Of a stretch of 64,000 bases of DNA, positions 58,639-64,000 are shown one piece after another. The DNA lies in the NCBI RefSeq assembly GCF_000300995.1, contig NZ_AMRJ01000011.1, positions 43,365 to 107,364 of the forward strand, read 5' to 3'. Position 1 is the stretch's first letter, and the number at the start of each line of letters is the position of its first letter. The translations under genes were made by a program, and so were the position numbers. Under the pieces are notes generated by a model that saw nothing but the letters and a program-made list of their open reading frames with translations, was not told where the DNA came from and made no database searches. The stretch comes from Alcanivorax hongdengensis A-11-3 (GTDB taxonomy: Bacteria > Pseudomonadota > Gammaproteobacteria > Pseudomonadales > Alcanivoracaceae).

Positions 58639-59129
58639 TGCGTCGAATTATTTCTATTCTCATGGAAAACGAGCCGGGCGCACTGAGCCGGGTAATTGGT
58701 CTGTTCTCCCAGCGGGGCTACAACATCGATTCCCTGTCCGTGGCGCCCACCGAGGACAGCACTCTGTCCCGTCTGACCCTGACCACCTACGGGGATGATC
58801 TGAAGATCGAGCAGATCACCAAGCATCTCAACAAGTTGATCGAGGTGGTCAAACTGGTGGACCTCACCGAGGGGGCGCACATTGAGCGTGAGCTGATGCT
58901 GATCAAGGTGAAAGCCACCGGTGCCCAGCGCGCCGAGGTGAAACGCAGTGTGGATATCTTCCGCGGTCAGATCGTGGATGTGACCAGCACGGTTTACACC
59001 ATCCAGCTCACCGGGGCGTCCGACAAGCTGGATGCCTTCATCGGCGCCATTGGTGAAGCCCAGGTGCTGGAAGTGGTGCGTTCCGGCGTCTCCGGCATTG
59101 CCCGCGGCGAAAAGGTGCTGAGCCTGTAA
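58638..59129 (+). CDS. ilvH: acetolactate synthase regulatory subunit
   Basis: The start is at ATG 58638, overlapping the ilvI stop codon by 1 base; 163 residues, the same length as E. coli IlvH. The N-terminal ACT domain ([34 protein letters not shown]) binds valine for feedback inhibition, and the C-terminal ACT-like half activates the large subunit (LMLIKVKATGAQRAEVKR). It is closed by a terminator. Confidence 0.96.
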   Translation: MRRIISILMENEPGALSRVIGLFSQRGYNIDSLSVAPTEDSTLSRLTLTTYGDDLKIEQITKHLNKLIEVVKLVDLTEGAHIERELMLIKVKATGAQRAEVKRSVDIFRGQIVDVTSTVYTIQLTGASDKLDAFIGAIGEAQVLEVVRSGVSGIARGEKVLSL

Positions 59130-59152
59130 GGCGCCAATGTCGTGGTTGAAAA

Positions 59153-59177
59153 GCCGCCCCCTCGGGGCGGTTTTTTT
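59153..59177 (+). terminator. intrinsic terminator after ilvH
   Basis: The hairpin ccgcccc ctc ggggcgg (59154-59170) is followed by seven T (59171-59177), just overlapping the 3' end of the convergent ilvY gene. Confidence 0.9.
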
Positions 59178-60069
59178 ATGCCTGCTTGTCAGGCAGCTGT
59201 GACCAGAAAGCCTGGATCAGCGGCTCTTCCCGCCGTCGCTCCTGGGTAAATAACCCCACCTCGTAGGGGGCCAGCGCCGGCTGCACATCCAGTACCCGGA
59301 TGCGACTGGCCAGTGGGCTGTTGTCGAGCACGATGCGCGGCACGATCCCGACACCAAAGCCCAGGCTGACCATGCTGACGATGGCCTCGTTACCGCCCAC
59401 CTGGGCATAGATGTGGGGTTTGACGCCCAACTGACGAAACCACCGGTCCACCCGCTCCCGGGCCAGGCCTTCCTCGGACAGGATCATCGGTACATCCTGC
59501 CAGGCACTGTCTCGGGCTTCGCCGCCCAGCCGATCGGCCAGCTGGGACTGGCCGGCCGGGGCAATAAACAGCAGGGGGGAACGGGCGATGGGGCGAAAGG
59601 CGATACCGCCGGGCAGGTGGTCCGGGCGGGCGCCGATGGCAATATCTTCCTCGCCCTGCTGAATGCGCTGCACCGCCCAGGCCGGGTCGCCGGTGTGCAG
59701 TTTCAGCTCGATACGCGGGTACTGGTGGCGGAAGCTGCTGAGAATGTCATACAGAAAGCTGTAGCTGGCGGTCACCGAGCAGTACAGGCTCAAGGCCCCT
59801 TGCAGAACCCGCCGGTCCTCCTGCAGGGCATGGCGCAGCGTGTCCCAGCGCATCAGGGTATCGCGGGCGTATTCCTGGAAGCGCCGGCCTTCCCGGGTCA
59901 GGGTGACGCTGCGGTTGTCGCGGTAGAACAGGGGGACGCCCAGCTCCTCTTCCAGTTGCTGGATGGTACGGCTGAGCGTAGACGGGCTGACATGGCACAT
60001 GGCGCTGGTGCGACCGAAGTGCAAGGTGTCCGCCAGGGTCAGGAACAGGCGCAGGGGTTTGGTATCCAT
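59176..60069 (-). CDS. ilvY: LysR-type regulator IlvY
   Basis: A 297-residue LysR-type regulator. The N-terminal HTH has LHFGRTSAMCHVSPSTLSRTIQQLEEELG (about 16-45), and the next segment YRDNRSVTLTREG matches E. coli IlvY (VRDNRTVTLTEAG). The C-terminal effector domain has VGGNEAIVSMVSLGFGVGIVP. IlvY activates the divergent ilvC when acetolactate or acetohydroxybutyrate accumulates. The gene is divergent from ilvC, with 142 bp between. Confidence 0.93.
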   Translation of the reverse strand: MDTKPLRLFLTLADTLHFGRTSAMCHVSPSTLSRTIQQLEEELGVPLFYRDNRSVTLTREGRRFQEYARDTLMRWDTLRHALQEDRRVLQGALSLYCSVTASYSFLYDILSSFRHQYPRIELKLHTGDPAWAVQRIQQGEEDIAIGARPDHLPGGIAFRPIARSPLLFIAPAGQSQLADRLGGEARDSAWQDVPMILSEEGLARERVDRWFRQLGVKPHIYAQVGGNEAIVSMVSLGFGVGIVPRIVLDNSPLASRIRVLDVQPALAPYEVGLFTQERRREEPLIQAFWSQLPDKQA

Positions 60070-60083
60070 GGGGTTGTTTCTTT

Positions 60084-60127
60084 AATCGCAATGCAATGTT
60101 TCAAATATATCATTTTACGCAATGCGG
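60084..60127. promoter_or_regulatory. tandem operator-like repeats in the ilvY-ilvC region
   Basis: The octamer cgcaatgc occurs at 60087-60094 and again at 60118-60125, exactly 31 bp apart, i.e. three helical turns on the same DNA face. The left copy continues into an overlapping gcaatgcaatg. Between them is an A+T-rich stretch (tttcaaatatatcatttta). This fits tandem IlvY sites controlling both divergent genes. Confidence 0.55.
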
Positions 60128-60169
60128 CAGATAGCCTAGAGTGGCTCGCCTGTCCGGGGCCGCTTTTGA

Positions 60170-61234
<1,065 letters not shown>

Positions 61235-61256
61235 GCGCTTGTCCTGATCGACGGAA

Positions 61257-61280
61257 AACGCGGCTTCGGCCGCGTTTTTT
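61257..61280 (+). terminator. intrinsic terminator after ilvC
   Basis: The hairpin aacgcggc ttcg gccgcgtt (61257-61276), with a UUCG tetraloop, is followed by a T-run. Confidence 0.92.
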
Positions 61281-61331
61281 GTTTCATGGGGCTGCGCTAC
61301 ACTAGCCCCAATCATTAATGGATGGACGACC

Positions 61332-62114
61332 ATGCAGGACAACGACAAAACCCGGCTGCCCGAGGCATCCGAAACCTTTGAGGTGGTTGAAGCCGAGCAT
61401 CGCACCGGCGCCCGCCACAAGGGTGTGTATCTGCTGCCCAATCTGTTTACCACCGGCGCATTGTTTGCCGGCTTTTATGCGATTGTGGCGGCCATGAACG
61501 GCCTTTTTGAAAATGCCGCCATCGGCATCATCGTGGCCGGCATTCTGGATGGTATGGATGGCGGTGTGGCGCGCCTGACCAACACCCAGAGCAAGTTCGG
61601 CGCCGAGTATGACTCCCTGTCCGACTGCGTCGCCTTCGGGGTGGCTCCAGGGCTGGTGGCCTACGCCTGGGCGCTCTCCGGGCTGGGCAAGTTCGGCTGG
61701 ATGGCGGCTTTCATCTATGTGGCCTGCGCGGCCCTGCGCCTGGCTCGTTTCAATGTGCAGGCGGAAACCACCGACAAGCGTTTCTTCATCGGCCTGCCCA
61801 GCCCCACCGGCGCCGGCCTGGTGGCGACCATGGTCTGGCTGGGCGCCAGTCGCGGCATTGACGGGGCTGACGTGTCCTGGCTGGTGGCGATTGCTGTGGC
61901 CGGGGCCGGCCTGCTGATGGTGTCCTCGGTGAAATATCACTCCTTCAAGGAGTTCCACATCGGCCGGGTCCCTTTCAAGGTGCTGCTGGGGGTGATCGTC
62001 GCCTTCGCCATCGTCTTCCTGGATCCGCCGCTGGTACTGTTGTCCGTGGCGGTGATTTATGTGATTACCGGTCTATTGCTCAGTCTGTGGGGCATTCGCA
62101 AGAAAACCGCGTAA
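61332..62114 (+). CDS. pssA: CDP-diacylglycerol-serine O-phosphatidyltransferase
   Basis: A 260-residue polytopic membrane protein of the CDP-alcohol phosphatidyltransferase family, class II-like (integral) PssA found in Pseudomonas and Bacillus. The signature DGx2ARx8Gx3Dx3D appears as DGGVARLTNTQSKFGAEYDS with SLSD completing it (about residues 76-98). Further motifs are GLPSPTGAGLVATMVW and VSSVKYHSFKEF. It makes phosphatidylserine, the precursor of phosphatidylethanolamine. It lies downstream of ilvC, a common order in gammaproteobacteria, with its own start region after the terminator. Confidence 0.92.
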   Translation: MQDNDKTRLPEASETFEVVEAEHRTGARHKGVYLLPNLFTTGALFAGFYAIVAAMNGLFENAAIGIIVAGILDGMDGGVARLTNTQSKFGAEYDSLSDCVAFGVAPGLVAYAWALSGLGKFGWMAAFIYVACAALRLARFNVQAETTDKRFFIGLPSPTGAGLVATMVWLGASRGIDGADVSWLVAIAVAGAGLLMVSSVKYHSFKEFHIGRVPFKVLLGVIVAFAIVFLDPPLVLLSVAVIYVITGLLLSLWGIRKKTA

Positions 62115-62140
62115 CAAATGCCGCTTTGCGGTATCAAAGA

Positions 62141-62170
62141 AGGGCGTCTTCACGAAGGCGCCCTTTTTTT
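62141..62170 (+). terminator. intrinsic terminator after pssA
   Basis: The stem agggcg/cgccct around an inner cttc/gaag (about 62141-62163) is followed by seven T. It lies 27 bp after the pssA stop codon. Confidence 0.88.
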
Positions 62171-62213
62171 GTTCTAGGCTGTTAGCAACCGCCACTGGAT
62201 ACGGGAGCCCATC

Positions 62214-63209
62214 ATGCTGATCAGACACACAGACCCCAATAGCCCGCGCAGCCACGAGATTACCCCGGAGTCGGTCTACCTCAAGCGCCGCGAGCTGATG
62301 ATGCTGGGTGGGCTGGCGGGCCTGTTCAGTGCCATGCCCGCCTGGGCCCGGGAGGTGGCGGCCGTGGATGAGGATGCCGCCCGCCCACGCTGGCTCAAGG
62401 ACCAGGTGGCCAAGGCCATGGATGGCAAGCCGGATAGCGATGAGGCGCTGACGCCTTATCAGGATGTCACGCACTACAACAATTTCTACGAATTCGGTAC
62501 CGGCAAGACCGACCCGGCCGCCAATGCCCATACACTCAAGACCGATCCCTGGTCGGTGACCGTGGCGGGCGAGGTGGAAAAGCCCGGTGAGTACGCCCTG
62601 GAAGATCTGCTCAAGGGCCTGCAACTGGAGGAACGCATTTATCGCCTGCGCTGTGTGGAGGCCTGGTCCATGGTGATTCCCTGGGTCGGCGTGCCCCTGG
62701 CCAGCCTGCTGAAAAAGCTCCAGCCCACCAGCAAGGCCAAATATGTCGCCTTTACCAGCCTGGCTGATGCGGACCAGATGCCCGGCGTGCGCTCGCCCTT
62801 CACCGGCATCGACTGGCCCTACCGGGAAGGGCTGCGGCTGGACGAGGCCATGCATCCGCTGACGCTGATGGCGGTGGGGCTCTACGGGCGCACCTTGCCC
62901 AACCAGAATGGGGCACCCTTTCGGCTGGTGGTGCCCTGGAAGTATGGCTTCAAGTCGATCAAGTCGATTGTCCGTATCGAGTTGACCGACACCCGGCCGC
63001 AGACCACCTGGAACATGCTGGCGCCCAATGAGTACGGCTTCTATGCCAACGTGAACCCCCATGTGGACCACCCGCGCTGGTCCCAGTCCCGCGAGCGTCG
63101 TCTGCCCAACTCCTTCTTTGACCCCAACTGGGTGCCCACCCGCATGTTCAACGGCTATGACCAGGTGGCCAGCCTGTACAAGGGCATGGACCTGAAGAAG
63201 TACTACTGA
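62214..63209 (+). CDS. msrP: periplasmic methionine sulfoxide reductase catalytic subunit MsrP
   Basis: A 331-residue molybdopterin oxidoreductase. A twin-arginine signal is seen ([15 protein letters not shown], Arg25-Arg26), with cleavage near WA-REVAA. The molybdenum ligand is Cys147 in [17 protein letters not shown]. Further YedY motifs are [38 protein letters not shown] and [17 protein letters not shown]. It repairs oxidised methionines in periplasmic proteins with electrons from MsrQ. It overlaps msrQ by 1 base. Confidence 0.95.
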   Translation: MLIRHTDPNSPRSHEITPESVYLKRRELMMLGGLAGLFSAMPAWAREVAAVDEDAARPRWLKDQVAKAMDGKPDSDEALTPYQDVTHYNNFYEFGTGKTDPAANAHTLKTDPWSVTVAGEVEKPGEYALEDLLKGLQLEERIYRLRCVEAWSMVIPWVGVPLASLLKKLQPTSKAKYVAFTSLADADQMPGVRSPFTGIDWPYREGLRLDEAMHPLTLMAVGLYGRTLPNQNGAPFRLVVPWKYGFKSIKSIVRIELTDTRPQTTWNMLAPNEYGFYANVNPHVDHPRWSQSRERRLPNSFFDPNWVPTRMFNGYDQVASLYKGMDLKKYY

Positions 63210-63799
63210 TGAAAACACGATACTGGACATGGCTGGCCTGGCCCCTGGGAGCGCTGCCGCTGGGCTGGATTGTCTGGCAGGCGGCCAGTGGCGCCATGGG
63301 CCCGGATCCGGCGGAAACCTTCGTCAAGGCCATCGGCTGGTGGGCGCTGGTGCTGATCCTCACCTGCCTGAGCATGCGACCGGCATCCCAGCTGCTCAAG
63401 GTGCCTGGTCTGGTCATCTGGCGGCGAACCTTCGGGCTCTGGGGCTTTATCTATGCGTGTCTGCATTTTCTTGCCTGGGCAACCCTGTTGCTTGGTTGGG
63501 ACCCGTCGGTACTGGGTCAGGAACTGACCAAGCGGCCCTATATCGTGGTGGGCACACTGGCCTGGCTGGCCATGTGGCCTCTGGCCGCCACTAGCACCCG
63601 CAAGGCACGCCGCCGGCTGGGTCGAAAATGGACAAAATTGCATAAGTTGATCTTTGTCACCCTGGTGCTGGCCATCATTCACCAGTACTGGGTACAGAAA
63701 TCCGGCTATGGGGAGACCGTGGTGTTTGCCTCGGTGGCCGCTGTGCTGCTGCTGTACCGCCTGCTGAAAGACCGGATTCTGGTCAAGAAACAGCCGTAA
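63209..63799 (+). CDS. msrQ: MsrQ haem-binding membrane subunit
   Basis: A 196-residue membrane protein with about six helices of the ferric reductase-like transmembrane family. It has WRRTFGLWGFIYACLHFLAW, with haem-ligand His, and WTKLHKLIFVTLVLAIIHQYW, with two further His. It passes electrons from quinol or flavin to MsrP in the periplasm. Its ATG overlaps the msrP stop by 1 base (TGATG), so both are one transcript. Confidence 0.94.
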   Translation: MKTRYWTWLAWPLGALPLGWIVWQAASGAMGPDPAETFVKAIGWWALVLILTCLSMRPASQLLKVPGLVIWRRTFGLWGFIYACLHFLAWATLLLGWDPSVLGQELTKRPYIVVGTLAWLAMWPLAATSTRKARRRLGRKWTKLHKLIFVTLVLAIIHQYWVQKSGYGETVVFASVAAVLLLYRLLKDRILVKKQP

Positions 63800-63821
63800 A
63801 TCGCCGGATTTGGCGGTTTTT
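63799..63821 (+). terminator. weak intrinsic terminator after msrQ
   Basis: The stem aatcgcc/ggcggtt (63799-63818, with one T-G pair) is followed by a five-T run. It overlaps the msrQ stop codon and would insulate the rRNA operon downstream. Confidence 0.6.
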
Positions 63822-63850
63822 CCACCTTCATGCTCAAAAGGTGACCGTTC

Positions 63851-63911
63851 GATAAAAAAGTCATGAAAAAAGTGTTGACGGTTCCCCGCAAATCTCTAGA
63901 ATGCGCCCCCA
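63851..63911 (+). promoter_or_regulatory. rRNA operon promoter
   Basis: TTGACG (63875-63880), a 16-bp spacer and TAGAAT (63897-63902) form a strong sigma-70 promoter. An A-tract-rich UP-like element lies just upstream (63852-63873) and a GC-rich discriminator (gcgccccc) follows the -10. All are hallmarks of growth-rate and ppGpp-controlled rRNA promoters. Confidence 0.85.
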
Positions 63912-63951
63912 CAACGACGGCGGACACGGCAACACGCCAACGACGCAGTCG

Positions 63952-63982
63952 GGAAGCAAACAGCTTCCAACGCTCTTTAACA
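63952..63982 (+). promoter_or_regulatory. boxB/boxA antitermination site of the rRNA leader
   Basis: A hairpin ggaagc aaaca gcttcc (63952-63968) is followed by cgctctttaaca (63971-63982), which matches the rRNA boxA consensus TGCTCTTTAACA in 11 of 12 positions. Nus factors bind here to allow read-through of 16S-23S-5S. The 16S gene itself begins beyond the window. Confidence 0.9.
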
Positions 63983-64000
63983 ATCAGGCAAGCAAACGTG

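Overview
The window comes from a high-GC gammaproteobacterium, most likely an Alcanivorax-type marine hydrocarbon degrader. The inference rests on a two-domain fatty acyl-CoA reductase of the Marinobacter/Alcanivorax wax-ester type (5092-7098), a phasin-like granule protein (16777-17205), several lipid-type oxidoreductases, and a core gene order (ispH, minor pilins, thiO, pilRS, bamD, rluD) like that of Pseudomonas. No taxonomic marker gene is complete here: the window stops just before an rRNA operon.

Region 1 (1-24300) is mostly accessory or lineage-specific. It holds an epoxide-hydrolase-like gene with a MazG-like gene; a tightly coupled minus-strand operon of a GMC oxidoreductase, a small unknown protein and a CrtC/AttH-like protein; the acyl-CoA reductase divergent from a FabR-like TetR regulator with three operator-like dyads between them; a nitroreductase and an ABM-domain protein; a MoxR ATPase with a CoxE-like vWA protein; a 7TMR hybrid histidine kinase; an outer-membrane beta-barrel; a UbiB-family kinase; the phasin; an HSDL2-like SDR divergent from an AraC regulator; a broken MAPEG gene; a HIT protein; a Na+/H+ antiporter; and the minus operon ispB-yajG-selW-like.

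Region 2 (24400-35750) is conserved housekeeping: rplU-rpmA-obgE, proB, rpsT, murJ, and the overlapping chain ribF-ileS-lspA-fkpB followed by ispH. Region 3 (36026-47108) is the type IV pilus minor pilin cluster (fimT/fimU-like, pilV, pilW, pilX, pilY1, pilE, plus a second inverted fimT-like gene), then thiO, pilR and pilS. The pilin block, above all pilY1, is visibly richer in A+T than its surroundings. Region 4 (47164-54430) has nadE, bamD, rluD, pgeF and clpB with a sigma-32-type promoter. Region 5 (54529-63800) has a sulfotransferase and an EEP hydrolase, then branched-chain amino acid synthesis (ilvI-ilvH behind a long leader, and ilvY divergent from ilvC), pssA, and the periplasmic methionine sulfoxide reductase pair msrP-msrQ. 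The last 150 bases are an rRNA promoter with a boxB/boxA antitermination leader.

Small non-coding elements stand out. A 201-bp element with perfect 21-bp inverted ends sits in the loop of the nadE/bamD terminator and splits it. A 165-bp imperfect palindrome lies before the moxR gene. A compact multi-hairpin repeat lies between obgE and proB, and an A+T-rich inverted repeat abuts the ispH start codon. No CRISPR array, prophage, tRNA gene or intact insertion sequence was seen. The coding starts given here were chosen by ribosome-binding site, gene overlap and family N-terminus, and several differ from the longest open frame.
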